DNA from: Tannerella sp.
GTDB taxonomy: Bacteria; Bacteroidota; Bacteroidia; Bacteroidales; Tannerellaceae
Length of the DNA stretch: 37,079 nt
Assembly: GCA_031272455.1 (NCBI GenBank)
Contig: JAISTS010000042.1
Coordinates: 1-37,079, forward strand
Direction: 5' to 3'
In this document: piece after piece, positions 1 to 8,818 of the stretch
Layout of the letters: the number at the start of each line of letters is the position of its first letter
Numbering within the stretch: the first letter of the stretch is position 1
Notes under the pieces: generated by a model
What the model was told of the DNA's origin: nothing
Database searches by the model: none
What the model saw: the letters and a program-made list of their open reading frames with translations, nothing else
Made by a program: the position numbers and the translations under genes

Positions 1-126
1 AGCCTCGAAGACGCGCTCGAATATATCAATATTGACGAATACGTTGAAATCACGCCCAAATCTATGCGGATGCGCAAAATCATCCTCGACGAGACTGAGC
101 GGAAACGGCAGAACAAATCGGCTTAA
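1..126 (+). CDS. typA: Ribosome-associated GTPase TypA/BipA, C-terminal fragment
   Basis: Frame 1 is open from the first base and ends at the TAA at 124-126, giving 41 residues. The peptide has the pattern EDALEYI..DEYVE.TPKS.R.RKI.LDE.ERKR, which I recognise as the conserved C-terminal end of TypA/BipA. This translational GTPase binds the ribosome and helps 50S assembly and stress adaptation. Only the extreme C-terminus is in the window, so the GTPase domain cannot be checked. The gene converges on the surface-protein gene that ends 7 bases downstream. Confidence 0.85.
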   Translation, partial: SLEDALEYINIDEYVEITPKSMRMRKIILDETERKRQNKSA

Positions 127-132
127 CGCCCG

Positions 133-2118
133 CTACCGAATCACAATCTTACGTATCAGACGGTTGCCCGACGGCGATTCCAAACGGACGATGTACAGTC
201 CCGACGGCAGCTCGACGGTCGTCTCACCCTGCTCTATGCGGCTCTGACGCAGCACACGCCCCGTCAGCGTATAGACAGTCAGCGTCGAGGTCTCCGTCGC
301 GCGCACGTACATTATATTACTGTTTGCATAAATGTTTGCCGTTTCGGTCTCGTCGATAGCGGCAACTCCCCGCGTAACTGTGAGGGTATAAACTTTCTGT
401 ATCTTGTCGGGACCGGTGGCGATGATACGGATTGTGTTGACGCCAAGGTTCAGATTAACCACCGTGTCGCCAGCGAATGTCGTCGTCGTGTTGGCGGCAG
501 GCGTGGCGTGGATAGTGATTTTCGACACTTTTTCGGAAACCGTCAGCGAATATGAGGTTATGCCGGGCGAGAAAGTCGGATTGAGGGCGGCGCCGGTTAC
601 CGTGAGGGTCTGCAGAGAACCTGCGCCAACGCCTGCGCCGGGCAGAACCGTAACAACGCAGGTCGCCTGTTTGTTGCCGTCGTAAGTGCTGACCGTGAGC
701 GTTGCCGTGCCTGCGCCATTGACGACAACTTTGCCTGTTGCCACATCGTAGTATGCCACAGCCGCCGAGCTTGTCCCCCAGCTCACGCTCTTTTCGGCGG
801 CATCAGCCGGCAATACGGTAACGGTAATATCAAACGGCGCGTCGCCAAGAGTTTTGGTGATGGCTGTCGGGTCAAGGGTTACGCCCGTTACGGCTACCGG
901 AGGCGGAAAGACGGTTACGTGGCAGGTATCTTTGAAGCCGCCGTCGTGCGTGGTAACGATAATATCCGCCGTGCCGACGCCTCGATAGGTAACGACGCCC
1001 GCCGTAACAGTGGCGACGGTCTGATCGGTCGTAGTCCAGACGACAAGGGTATCTGTCAGCGGATCTTCCGGTTTGTATTTTGACAGGGTAGCCATCAGCA
1101 GATATGCCGGGTCGGTCAGGTATTGCCTCACTTCGTGGACATTGAGCTTAACGCCCGTAACGTGGTTGATAAACCAGTCGCTGGTATAGACCGTAATATT
1201 GCAGGTTGCATAAACGGTGGTATTATCTGTCGAGCGGGCTGTGATTGTTGTCGTTCCGGCAGCAACGAATTTCACAAGGCAGGAATCCGAAGTGCCCCCG
1301 CTAACAGTTGCGACAGTGGGGTCTGACGACTGCCAGTAGAGGAATTTGTTATTTGCATTTGATGGAAAAACGGTCGCTCGCAGAAGAACAGAATCGCCAA
1401 TCAGCTCAGCAGGCAGGTAAGTTTCGTTCAGCGCAATGCTGTCAACGTGGATAAGTGCGGTTACTATCACGTGGCAGGTATCGCGGCGTGGAACACTGGC
1501 TTCCGACGCAGTTACAACGACAACGTCAACTGTTCCAGGATTGTGCAGATACACTACGCCGGAGGATGTAACTGATGCAACTGTAGAGGTAACGGGTGAA
1601 ATATACCAGTCAATCCGCGTGTCGGTCGTATTTGCGGGCAAAATCGTTGCATGCAGGTTAAATGATTGATTGATATCGCCTTCGATAGTGTCCTGACTTA
1701 TAGTAATGCTTGCCGGCGCTATCGGTTCGGTAACTTTAATGATAATCGTGTCGGTCAAATTTTGGTTGTACAGGGCAGTAACACTGATTTTGGCAATGCC
1801 TGTTGAATCGAGAATTATACATCCGTTGCCGTTACTTGCCGTAGTTACGGAAACTACTGAATCGGCTGACGAATGCCATGTAACGGATATCGTATCGACT
1901 TGGTCAGTTATGATTTGACTGCCAAAATAAAATTTAGGATACAAATATGTCGATTCGTTAGCGATAAGACCAATAGTTATGGTGTCACCATCTAATCCGG
2001 CAAGATACCGTGAATCCGAAGGCGATATAACTACACTGTCTAATGTCGCAAATGTTTGCGCTGCTGCATTAAGCGAGCAGGCGGCGAAAATCGAAAGAAA
2101 TAAAATTGCCCGTTTCAT
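133..2118 (-). CDS. Secreted Big2-repeat surface protein with T9SS sorting tail
   Basis: This 661-residue protein starts with a signal peptide (basic MKRA, hydrophobic core, AAAQ cleavage region at about 18-21). The body is a series of bacterial Ig-like (Big2) repeats, seen as recurring V..V.L......L..G....L.ATV.P..A....V.W.S.D..VA.V....V...G..T...T. About residues 500-580 resemble a cadherin-like beta-sandwich domain (LQTLTVTGAALNPTFSPGIT). The last 70 or so residues form a T9SS type A tail with the pattern VYTLTGRVL, then LPSGLYIVRL and a basic end (RKIVIR). The protein should be exported by Sec and attached to or released from the surface by the type IX system. No catalytic domain is visible, so adhesion or a structural role is the best inference. 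It is divergent from the fucosidase gene. Confidence 0.85.
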   Translation of the reverse strand: MKRAILFLSIFAACSLNAAAQTFATLDSVVISPSDSRYLAGLDGDTITIGLIANESTYLYPKFYFGSQIITDQVDTISVTWHSSADSVVSVTTASNGNGCIILDSTGIAKISVTALYNQNLTDTIIIKVTEPIAPASITISQDTIEGDINQSFNLHATILPANTTDTRIDWYISPVTSTVASVTSSGVVYLHNPGTVDVVVVTASEASVPRRDTCHVIVTALIHVDSIALNETYLPAELIGDSVLLRATVFPSNANNKFLYWQSSDPTVATVSGGTSDSCLVKFVAAGTTTITARSTDNTTVYATCNITVYTSDWFINHVTGVKLNVHEVRQYLTDPAYLLMATLSKYKPEDPLTDTLVVWTTTDQTVATVTAGVVTYRGVGTADIIVTTHDGGFKDTCHVTVFPPPVAVTGVTLDPTAITKTLGDAPFDITVTVLPADAAEKSVSWGTSSAAVAYYDVATGKVVVNGAGTATLTVSTYDGNKQATCVVTVLPGAGVGAGSLQTLTVTGAALNPTFSPGITSYSLTVSEKVSKITIHATPAANTTTTFAGDTVVNLNLGVNTIRIIATGPDKIQKVYTLTVTRGVAAIDETETANIYANSNIMYVRATETSTLTVYTLTGRVLRQSRIEQGETTVELPSGLYIVRLESPSGNRLIRKIVIR

Positions 2119-2148
2119 AATGGTTATATTTACAGATTATTATCGCCG

Positions 2149-2156
2149 CAAAATTA
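2149..2156 (-). promoter_or_regulatory. Bacteroidota -7 box for the Big2 surface protein
   Basis: On the minus strand this reads TAATTTTG, matching the TAnnTTTG consensus of the Bacteroidota primary sigma factor. It lies about 30 bases upstream of the start at 2118. A clear -33 TTTG is not obvious. Confidence 0.5.
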
Positions 2157-2198
2157 GTGATTTTTTTAATACCTGATATTTTTTTGCCGAAAAATGTA

Positions 2199-2206
2199 TA
2201 TATTTG
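2199..2206 (+). promoter_or_regulatory. Bacteroidota -7 box for the alpha-L-fucosidase
   Basis: TATATTTG matches TAnnTTTG and lies 36 bases upstream of the ATG at 2243. The region is very AT-rich and the -33 element is not well defined. Confidence 0.5.
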
Positions 2207-2242
2207 CATAAAAAATTATTGACATAAAACACCAAAGAAACT

Positions 2243-3625
2243 ATGAACAAACTAATTACAACTCTGATTATCAGTGTATTACTGCCGTTGACGCTTTCGG
2301 CTCAAAAAAAGTACGAAGCGACGTGGGAATCGATTGACAGCCGTCCTGTGCCCGAATGGTTCAGCGACGCCAAGTTCGGAATATTCATTCACTGGGGGCT
2401 TTTCAGCGTACCTGCCTGGGGACCGCTGCCCTCTGACGGCGCAAGCGTTTACGACTGCTATGCCGAATGGTACTGGTCGAAACTGATGAACAAGGACAAC
2501 AAAGTGAACCCGCTGTTTGTCGATTTTCACAATCGCAACTATGGCGAAAAGTTTAAGTATCAGGACTTTGCCGATCAGTTCAAGTGCGAGATGTTTAAGC
2601 CCGAATACTGGGCGAAGCTGTTTCGCGAGTCGGGCGCACGATATGTGGTGCTGACCTCGAAGCATCACGAAGGTTTTACGTTGTGGCAGAGCGCCCAGGC
2701 GTGGAACTGGAACTCGGTTGACGTCGGACCGCACCGCGACCTTGCAGGCGAGCTGACCGAAGCCGTCAAAAAAGCCGGTTTGCACATGGGGTTTTATTAT
2801 TCTCTGTATGAGTGGTTTAACCCGCTTTATCTGTCCGATCCCGACCGCTATGTTGACGAGCACATGCTGCCTCAGCTCAAAGATCTCGTTACGCGCTACG
2901 AGCCGGATATCGTCTGGACCGACGGCGAGTGGGATTTGCCATCTGAGCGCTGGCGGAGCACCGAATTTTTGGCGTGGCTGTATAACGAATCTCCTGTACG
3001 CGAGACTGTTGCGGTGAACGACCGTTGGGGTAAGGAGACGCGCAGCGTTCATGGTGGCTATTACACGACGGAATACGACCTTGTGCACGAGGGCAAAATC
3101 GAAAGCCTCGCGCATCCGTGGGAAGAATGTCGGGGCATCGGCAGTTCGTTTGGCTACAACCGCAACGAGCAGCTGAACGATTACAGCACTTCGGAAGAGC
3201 TTGTGCATCTGCTGATTGACAAGGTGTCGTCGGGTGGTAACCTGCTGCTCAACATCGGTCCGACAGCCGACGGACGTATCCCCGTCATTATGCAGCAGCG
3301 CTTAGCCGACATCGGCAGCTGGCTCGATGTCAATGGCGAAGCTATCTATGGCACACGTGCGTGGGATAAGGCGACTAAACAGCCGAATATCAACGCATTC
3401 TTCACTGCGAAAGGGAAAGATTTGTATGTGATTTGCACGAAATATCCCGACCGTGCTATTACGGTGCGCGGGGTTGGAGGCAAACCCAAGTCGGTCAGTC
3501 TGCTTGGCGTCGATGCAAAAGTGGAGTTTTTGGCTGCGGGCGGCAACGTAACAATCACCCCTCCGCGTATCAATCCGGCTGACGGACGGTACGCCTGGGT
3601 GTTTAAGCTGACGGGAGCGCTGTAG
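2243..3625 (+). CDS. Secreted alpha-L-fucosidase, glycoside hydrolase family 29
   Basis: The 460-residue protein begins with a Sec signal peptide (MNKLITTLIISVLLPLTLSA, cleaved near residue 20). The catalytic TIM barrel follows, with GH29 landmarks: WFSDAKFGIFIHWG at 39-52, LTSKHHEGFTLW at 137-148, GFYYSLYEWF near 183, and DIVWTDGEW at 222-230. D227 in the last motif is the expected nucleophile. The region WEECRGIG..FGYN at 293-306 is also typical; I do not assign the acid/base residue. The family hydrolyses terminal alpha-L-fucose from host or plant glycans with retention of configuration. The protein should be periplasmic or surface-exposed. No SusC/SusD pair is next to it, so it is not visibly part of a polysaccharide utilisation locus here. 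It converges on the response regulator with a 3-base gap. Confidence 0.92.
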   Translation: MNKLITTLIISVLLPLTLSAQKKYEATWESIDSRPVPEWFSDAKFGIFIHWGLFSVPAWGPLPSDGASVYDCYAEWYWSKLMNKDNKVNPLFVDFHNRNYGEKFKYQDFADQFKCEMFKPEYWAKLFRESGARYVVLTSKHHEGFTLWQSAQAWNWNSVDVGPHRDLAGELTEAVKKAGLHMGFYYSLYEWFNPLYLSDPDRYVDEHMLPQLKDLVTRYEPDIVWTDGEWDLPSERWRSTEFLAWLYNESPVRETVAVNDRWGKETRSVHGGYYTTEYDLVHEGKIESLAHPWEECRGIGSSFGYNRNEQLNDYSTSEELVHLLIDKVSSGGNLLLNIGPTADGRIPVIMQQRLADIGSWLDVNGEAIYGTRAWDKATKQPNINAFFTAKGKDLYVICTKYPDRAITVRGVGGKPKSVSLLGVDAKVEFLAAGGNVTITPPRINPADGRYAWVFKLTGAL

Positions 3626-3628
3626 GAA

Positions 3629-4288
3629 TCAGATGTAGTAGTCGGCAACGTCAATCATACCGACTTTGGCGGCATATTTTGTTGCCTCATACACGTTGCT
3701 GACGCCTATTTTGCGGAAGATGTTCTTGCGATGCGTCGAGATAGTGTGTTTACTCAAGTATCGCTCGTCTGCAATCATCTGGCTTGTCTTGCCCTGTGCG
3801 ATAGATTTGAGGATTTCGCGCTCGGTGCTCGTGAGTTTTTCTTTCTGCTCGGTTTCTTCGTGCTGACGTTTGGTCTGGAGCAGCAGTTGCGTCCGGCGGC
3901 AAATGTAGGGTTTGCGCTCGGCAGCTTCGCGGAAAGCCATTACCATCTCTTCGATAGGCACGTCTTTCATTATCACGCTGAAGCTGCGTTCGACGATGAT
4001 GCGCCGCAAAATCAGTTCGTTCAGGTCGTTGCTGAAGAAAATCCATCTTGCGAACGGAAATCTCATACTAATGATAAGCAAATTGTCGAAACTCGAAAAA
4101 TCGAACAGCGTGTAGTCCATAATTATGATTGCACGCGGGTGTTGAGTGAGTTCGTGGACAAGCTCAGCCTTATTACAGACAGACAAAATTTCGCCGCCCG
4201 GGAACGTGTTGTTCCAGACAGTTATAGCTCCCAACCGCGTAACCGGCTGATTATCAGCTAATATCAGCAAATTTCTTGTCTCTGCCAT
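3629..4288 (-). CDS. LuxR/NarL-type response regulator
   Basis: A 219-residue DNA-binding regulator starts at the ATG at 4288. The open frame continues upstream, but that extension is antisense to the lolD-like gene and lies upstream of the predicted promoter, so I reject it. Residues 1-125 look like a degenerate receiver domain (NLLILADNQPVTRLG at the start, AIIIMDYTLFDF with candidate phospho-acceptor D58). Residues 152-213 are a LuxR helix-turn-helix, with LTSTEREILKSIAQGKTSQ and LSKHTISTHRKNIFRKIG. No sensor kinase is adjacent, so it is an orphan regulator. The receiver lacks an obvious N-terminal acidic pair, so phosphorylation is uncertain. Confidence 0.88.
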   Translation of the reverse strand: MAETRNLLILADNQPVTRLGAITVWNNTFPGGEILSVCNKAELVHELTQHPRAIIIMDYTLFDFSSFDNLLIISMRFPFARWIFFSNDLNELILRRIIVERSFSVIMKDVPIEEMVMAFREAAERKPYICRRTQLLLQTKRQHEETEQKEKLTSTEREILKSIAQGKTSQMIADERYLSKHTISTHRKNIFRKIGVSNVYEATKYAAKVGMIDVADYYI

Positions 4289-4312
4289 ATAAAACGCATT
4301 AATAATCAGCGG

Positions 4313-4320
4313 CAAAGATA
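4313..4320 (-). promoter_or_regulatory. -7 box for the LuxR-type regulator
   Basis: The minus strand reads TATCTTTG, 24 bases upstream of the start at 4288. A TTTG about 22 bases further upstream is a plausible -33 element. This placement supports the short start over the longer open frame. Confidence 0.6.
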
Positions 4321-4384
4321 AAATATTATTTTCAAATACGAGCAAATTTTTTGCATTTTTTTTTGCGAATGGAAGAAAAATATT

Positions 4385-4392
4385 TACTTTCG
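4385..4392 (+). promoter_or_regulatory. Possible -7 box for the lolD-like gene
   Basis: TACTTTCG differs from TAnnTTTG at one base and lies 26 bases before the ATG at 4419. It is a weaker match than the other promoters in the window. Confidence 0.35.
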
Positions 4393-4418
4393 CCGATTGA
4401 AAACAAGGTAAAAACGAG

Positions 4419-5069
4419 ATGATAAGAGCGACCGGCATAACGAAAAGCTTTGATAATCTGCAAATTCTGAAAGGAATAGACCTCGAGGTCAACGCCGGCG
4501 AAATTGTAGCGATTGTCGGACCGAGCGGAGCGGGAAAAACTACTTTGCTCCAGATTATCGGCACTTTAGACAGTCCCGACAGCGGAAAAGTGGAGATCGA
4601 CGGCGTCGAGCCGTTCCGTTTGAAGGAAAAAGAGATGGCTGCATTTCGCAACAGGCATATCGGCTTCGTGTTCCAGTTTCACCAGCTGCTGCCGGAGTTT
4701 ACGGCTATCGAAAACGTGATGATTCCGACGCTGATCAACGGCGAAAAATTCGATGTCGCCCGTCGCAAAGCCGACGAACTGCTTGATTTTCTTGGGCTTG
4801 CCGACCGTCTGGAGCATAAGCCTTCGGAGCTGTCGGGCGGCGAGAAGCAGCGCGTAGCTGTGGCGCGGGCGCTGATAAACCGCCCTTCGGTTATACTTGC
4901 CGACGAGCCTTCGGGCAGTCTCGACAGCCAAAACAAGGAAGAGCTGCATACTCTGTTTTTCGACCTGCGTAACAAGCTGGGACAGACGTTTGTAATCGTT
5001 ACTCACGACGAGGGGCTGGCGAAAAAAAGCGACAGGATTGTTAGGATGAAGGATGGGGTTATTATTTGA
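4419..5069 (+). CDS. lolD: Lipoprotein-release ABC transporter ATPase (LolD/MacB type)
   Basis: This 216-residue soluble ATPase has all the ABC motifs: Walker [10 protein letters not shown] at 34-42, Q-loop near [12 protein letters not shown], signature LSGGEKQR at 138-145, Walker B VILADE at 158-163 followed by PSGSLD, and the H-loop in [10 protein letters not shown]. The pattern, including FRN..IGFVFQ and EPSGSLD, is that of the LolD/FtsE/MacB group. LolD powers LolCE in moving lipoproteins from the inner membrane to the periplasmic carrier LolA. No permease gene is adjacent, which is common for lolD in this phylum, so the partner must be encoded elsewhere. A role in another MacB-like exporter cannot be excluded. 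Confidence 0.85.
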   Translation: MIRATGITKSFDNLQILKGIDLEVNAGEIVAIVGPSGAGKTTLLQIIGTLDSPDSGKVEIDGVEPFRLKEKEMAAFRNRHIGFVFQFHQLLPEFTAIENVMIPTLINGEKFDVARRKADELLDFLGLADRLEHKPSELSGGEKQRVAVARALINRPSVILADEPSGSLDSQNKEELHTLFFDLRNKLGQTFVIVTHDEGLAKKSDRIVRMKDGVII

Positions 5070-5100
5070 GAATTAAGAATTAAAAATTAAGAGTTAAAAT
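5070..5100. repeat. AT-rich GAATTAA-type microrepeat in an intergenic gap
   Basis: Directly after the lolD stop, short AGAATTAA/AAATTAA units follow one another. Closely similar sequence occurs at 16530-16556 (opposite orientation) and 24246-24283. It has no coding potential. Confidence 0.6.
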
Positions 5101-5137
5101 ATAAATTATTTACATTATAAACTAAAATATTTATAAA

Positions 5138-6547
5138 ATGAGCAATGAAATTCAACAAACAGGTGGCAGGGGGACGTTTGGAAGTCGTCTCGGCATATTG
5201 CTTGCGACGGTAGGCAGTGCGGTAGGGCTTGGCAATATATGGCGTTTTCCGTATATGCTGGGCGCAAACGGCGGCGCGGCGTTTCTTCTGATTTACATAG
5301 GATGTATCCTGCTGCTTGGTTTGCCGGTGATGATAACGGAGTTTTTTATCGGACGTCATACGCAGAAGAATGCGGCTGGGGCGTTCAAGAAGCTGGCACC
5401 CGGAACGGGCTGGTCTGTAATAGGTTATAACGGCGTCTTGGCGGCGTTCCTGATTCTCGGATTCTATTACGTGATTTCGGGCTGGACGCTCGACTATGCC
5501 TTCAATTCGGTTACGACCTCGTATGCGGGCAAGACGGCAGCCGAGTTTACCGCTGAGTTTAAGGAGTTTTCGTCCGGCATTTTCCGTCCGCTGATATGGA
5601 CTTTGCTGTTTATCGCCATCACGCATCTCGTCGTTGTTTCGGGAGTAAAGAACGGCATCGAGCGGGCGTCTAAGATACTGATGCCTATGCTGTTTTGCAT
5701 ATTGATAGCGCTATGTATCCGCTCGTTGACGCTGGGAGGCGCTATGGGTGGCATCGAGTTCCTGTTTCGTCCCGATTTCAGCAAGATTTCGCCCAAAGTG
5801 ATACTCGACGCTATGGGGCAGGCATTTTTCTCGCTGAGCGTGGGGATGGGATGTCTTATCACGTACAGCTCTTATTTTAAGAAAGATACGAAGCTGCAAC
5901 GCACGGCTCTCGAAGTAACGGTGTTCGATACTTTCGTTGCGCTGCTCGGCGCGGTGATGATTTTCCCGGCGTTTTTCCATTTCCATCCCGAACTGATAGG
6001 GCAGTCGCTGGGACCGGAGCTTGTCGGACCGGAATTAGTATTCGTTACGCTGCCTAACGTGTTCACACAGTTGCCGTTGAGCAATGTATGGGCGTTCGTG
6101 TTCTATGTGCTGCTGGCTGTGGCGGCGCTGACGTCAACGATCTCGCTGCACGAGGTGGCTACGGCGTATATTCACGAGGAGCACAAGGTGTCGCGCAAAC
6201 GTGCGACGCTGTATGTGTCGATAGGCGCTGCTGTGCTGTGCGTGTTCAGCTCGCTGTCGTTCGGAATAATGAGGGATGCAACGGTTTTCGGGCTGACGTT
6301 CTTCAACCTGCTCGACTTCGTAACGGCAAAGCTGATGCTGCCATTCGGCGGGATGCTGATCTGTATCTTCGTCGGTAATCGCGTGAACAAGAAGATTTTG
6401 AAAGCCGAGCTGACCAACGAAGGGACGGCGGCGTTCTACTTCTTCAACGCATATTATTATTTTATTAAATATCTCGCGCCTGTCGCCATCGGACTGATTT
6501 TCCTGAACGAGCTGGGGCTGATGAAATGGCTCTTTTCGCTAGGCTGA
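5138..6547 (+). CDS. Neurotransmitter:sodium symporter family transporter (LeuT-like)
   Basis: This 469-residue integral membrane protein has the NSS family signature near its N-terminus, GSRLGILLATVGSAVGLGNIWRFPY at about 9-34, which covers the unwound TM1 that binds sodium and substrate. G-rich TM2 (ANGGAAFLLIYIGCILLLGLPV) and repeated hydrophobic spans, about 11-12 helices in all, follow. The TM6 region is around GQAFFSLSVGMGCLITYSSY. The family imports amino acids or related amines with Na+. The sequence alone does not tell the substrate. It lies 69 bases after lolD, across an AT-rich spacer, and may have its own promoter, although no good TAnnTTTG is visible. Confidence 0.9.
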   Translation: MSNEIQQTGGRGTFGSRLGILLATVGSAVGLGNIWRFPYMLGANGGAAFLLIYIGCILLLGLPVMITEFFIGRHTQKNAAGAFKKLAPGTGWSVIGYNGVLAAFLILGFYYVISGWTLDYAFNSVTTSYAGKTAAEFTAEFKEFSSGIFRPLIWTLLFIAITHLVVVSGVKNGIERASKILMPMLFCILIALCIRSLTLGGAMGGIEFLFRPDFSKISPKVILDAMGQAFFSLSVGMGCLITYSSYFKKDTKLQRTALEVTVFDTFVALLGAVMIFPAFFHFHPELIGQSLGPELVGPELVFVTLPNVFTQLPLSNVWAFVFYVLLAVAALTSTISLHEVATAYIHEEHKVSRKRATLYVSIGAAVLCVFSSLSFGIMRDATVFGLTFFNLLDFVTAKLMLPFGGMLICIFVGNRVNKKILKAELTNEGTAAFYFFNAYYYFIKYLAPVAIGLIFLNELGLMKWLFSLG

Positions 6548-6596
6548 AACGTTGATTGTTCGAGGGTAGCAGCCGCGCGGCAAAACTAACTGTATT

Positions 6597-7289
6597 ATGG
6601 CGTGGCAAGACTTATTCTACTTTGGCAAAGGTGAGCGTACGGCGCTTATCATTCTGCTTTGTATGATTGTGGGCGGAGGTATCCTGCTTGTGGTAAACCG
6701 TCCGACGGATAAAACGCAAGATGCTGTCGTTGAGGCGCCGACCGACACGACGACATCCGTAGCGCCGACGGCGCAAGCGAATACGCCGCCTGCGACACCG
6801 AAAGAGTCCGTTCCCGAACGTTTTAAGCGGCTCACGACGACCGACCGCAACACCTCATCCTATACTCGGACGGAGAAATTCACCGCCGGAACGGTGCTCG
6901 AACTCAATGGCGCCGATTCGCTGACGCTGCAGAAAGTGCCGGGCATAGGTCCGGCTTTCGCGAGAAGGATAGTGCGCTACCGTGAGCTGCTGGGCGGATT
7001 TTTTACCGTCGCTCAGCTTGGCGAAGTGTATGGCATCGACGAAGACAAATACAACGAGATTGCGCCATGGTTCAAGGTCGATGCATCGCTGATTAACAAA
7101 CTGAATGTCAACTCCCTGCCGCAGGATTCCCTCAGTCGTCATCCCTATATCAACTACAGTCAGGCAAGGGCGATAGAACGACTGCGCCGTCAGAAAAAAC
7201 AACTGACGGGCTGGGAAAACCTGCAACTGCTCAAGGAGTTCAGCGAACAGGATAAGACCCGTATCGAGCCTTACCTGTCGTTTGAATAA
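6597..7289 (+). CDS. Membrane-anchored helix-hairpin-helix (ComEA-like) protein
   Basis: The 230-residue protein has one N-terminal transmembrane segment (about residues 15-33, ALIILLCMIVGGGILLVV). A Thr/Pro/Ala-rich linker to about residue 90 comes next. Two helix-hairpin-helix modules follow: LQKVPGIGPAFARRIVRYRE near 111-130 (the ComEA hallmark VPGIGPA..RRI) and a second one from about 165 onward (INKLNVNSL...YINYSQARAIERLR). Such proteins bind double-stranded DNA without sequence specificity. In naturally competent bacteria ComEA receives DNA at the membrane. In Bacteroidota such proteins are widespread and their role is not settled. The C-terminus faces trpB2 with a 1-base gap. Confidence 0.85.
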   Translation: MAWQDLFYFGKGERTALIILLCMIVGGGILLVVNRPTDKTQDAVVEAPTDTTTSVAPTAQANTPPATPKESVPERFKRLTTTDRNTSSYTRTEKFTAGTVLELNGADSLTLQKVPGIGPAFARRIVRYRELLGGFFTVAQLGEVYGIDEDKYNEIAPWFKVDASLINKLNVNSLPQDSLSRHPYINYSQARAIERLRRQKKQLTGWENLQLLKEFSEQDKTRIEPYLSFE

Positions 7290-7290
7290 A

Positions 7291-8652
7291 TCAGATTATC
7301 TTTTCCAACTTATTGATATTCTTGACTAAATCGGCATCCGAGAGGTCGTCGTTCACCAATTCGTCGGCGAAATACTGGTCGTAGGCAGCCATATCTATCA
7401 GTCCGTGCCCCGAAAGGTTGAACAGTATCACTTTCTGCTTGCCTTCTTTCTTTGCCTGTTCTGCTTCGATGATGGCGGCGGCGATGGCGTGAGCCGATTC
7501 GGGAGCGGGGATGATGCCTTCGACGCGGGCGAAGAGCGTTGCCGCTTCAAAGGTGGTGAGCTGTTTGACGTCAACGGCTTCGACGAGTCCGTCCTTACGC
7601 AGCTGGCTGACGATGGTGCCGCCTCCGTGATACCGCAGACCGCCGGCGTGGATATGCGCAGGGGCGAAGGTATGACCGAGGGTAAACATCGGGAGCATGG
7701 GCGTGTAGCCTGCTTCATCGCCAAAGTCGTACTGGAACGTGCCGCGCGTCAGTTTGGGACACGAAGCAGGCTCGGCTGCGATGATGCGTATAGCCTTGTT
7801 GCCTTCGAGCTTGTGGCGAAGGAAGGGGAACGAGATGCCCGAAAAGTTTGACCCACCGCCGAAACATCCGATAACGATGTCGGGATATTCGCCTGCCATT
7901 TCCATCTGTTTTTCGGCTTCGAGACCGATGACTGTCTGGTGCAGGCAGACGTGATTGAGGACGCTGCCCAGCACATACTTGCAGTTGGGTGTAGCCATTG
8001 CCAGCTCGATGGCTTCGGAAATGGCTGTGCCGAGGCTGCCCTGATATGTGGGGTTGTCGGTCAGGATTTTCTTGCCCGCCTTCGTACTCATACTGGGCGA
8101 AGCGACGACCTGCGCCCCGAAAGTCTGCATTATGGAGCGGCGATAGGGTTTCTGGTTGTAGCTGACCTTGACCATGTAAACGGCAAGTTCAAGCCCGAAA
8201 GCCTTCGCTGCATACGCCATAGCTGCGCCCCACTGTCCGGCGCCTGTTTCGGTCGTCAGGTTGGTCAAGCCCTCTTTCTTGCAGTAGTAAGCCTGCGCGA
8301 GGGCTGAATTGAGTTTGTGCGACCCTACGGGGCTGACACTTTCGTTCTTGAAATAGATATGCGCCGGTGTGTCGAGCGCCTTTTCAAGTCCCGTGGCGCG
8401 TACAAGCGGCGTCGGACGCCATACTTTGTACAGTTCGCGTACTTCGTCGGGGATTTCTATCCATTTGTCGGTCATATTCATCTCCTGATGAACCAACTCT
8501 TTTGCAAACAGCGGATAAAAATCTTCGGCGCTGACAGGTTGTTTCGTTCCCGGATGCAAGGGCGGGAGCGGTTTGTTCGGCATATCCGCAGCGACATTGT
8601 ACCATGCCGTCGGAATGTCTTTTTCTTCCAATAAAAATTTCTTTGTACTCAT
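7291..8652 (-). CDS. trpB2: TrpB2-type tryptophan synthase beta-like PLP enzyme
   Basis: The 453-residue protein matches the long TrpB2 class. It has the N-terminal extension typical of TrpB2 (PTAWYNVAADMP...PLHPGT). The PLP-binding lysine is K113 in GSHKLNSA at 110-117, and TETGAGQWG lies near 134-142. A glycine-rich phosphate-binding loop, CFGGGSNFSG, follows. The C-terminal part has NLSGHG. TrpB2 condenses indole or a close relative with serine (or phosphoserine) to give tryptophan. It usually works without a TrpA partner, and none is encoded next to it here. It may salvage indole, or it may serve a tryptophan-independent reaction. It is transcribed away from dus. Confidence 0.92.
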   Translation of the reverse strand: MSTKKFLLEEKDIPTAWYNVAADMPNKPLPPLHPGTKQPVSAEDFYPLFAKELVHQEMNMTDKWIEIPDEVRELYKVWRPTPLVRATGLEKALDTPAHIYFKNESVSPVGSHKLNSALAQAYYCKKEGLTNLTTETGAGQWGAAMAYAAKAFGLELAVYMVKVSYNQKPYRRSIMQTFGAQVVASPSMSTKAGKKILTDNPTYQGSLGTAISEAIELAMATPNCKYVLGSVLNHVCLHQTVIGLEAEKQMEMAGEYPDIVIGCFGGGSNFSGISFPFLRHKLEGNKAIRIIAAEPASCPKLTRGTFQYDFGDEAGYTPMLPMFTLGHTFAPAHIHAGGLRYHGGGTIVSQLRKDGLVEAVDVKQLTTFEAATLFARVEGIIPAPESAHAIAAAIIEAEQAKKEGKQKVILFNLSGHGLIDMAAYDQYFADELVNDDLSDADLVKNINKLEKII

Positions 8653-8684
8653 CGTGGTATAATTTTTAAACTTATTAGTCGATG

Positions 8685-8717
8685 CAAAGAAACGAAAAAA
8701 TATTAAGGTTTACAAAT
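8685..8717 (-). promoter_or_regulatory. Promoter for trpB2
   Basis: The minus strand has TTTG at 8717-8714, a 21-base spacer, then TTTCTTTG at 8692-8685. That is one base off the TAnnTTTG consensus, with the right spacing. The start codon is 33 bases downstream. Confidence 0.45.
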
Positions 8718-8786
8718 TTTATTTTAAATAAATAAAAAAAGGGCGTAAATATAGGTTATATTAATGTACGCGCGTGCGAATGATGT

Positions 8787-8818
8787 TTTGCCGGTTACGA
8801 AATTAAGCCTTACCTTTG
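8787..8818 (+). promoter_or_regulatory. Promoter for the dus gene that decides its start codon
   Basis: TTTG at 8787-8790, a 20-base spacer and TACCTTTG at 8811-8818 match the Bacteroidota -33/-7 promoter exactly. Transcription should begin near 8825. The upstream ATG at 8764 therefore cannot be the translation start. Confidence 0.75.

Noticed and set aside
2279-3208. 309-residue open frame on the minus strand.
   Set aside because: It is fully antisense to the fucosidase, whose GH29 motifs are clear. No recognisable domain, signal or promoter.
3629-4651. Longer 340-residue version of the LuxR-type regulator.
   Set aside because: Residues 1-121 are antisense to the lolD-like gene and lie upstream of the -7 box. 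The 219-residue form keeps both domains.
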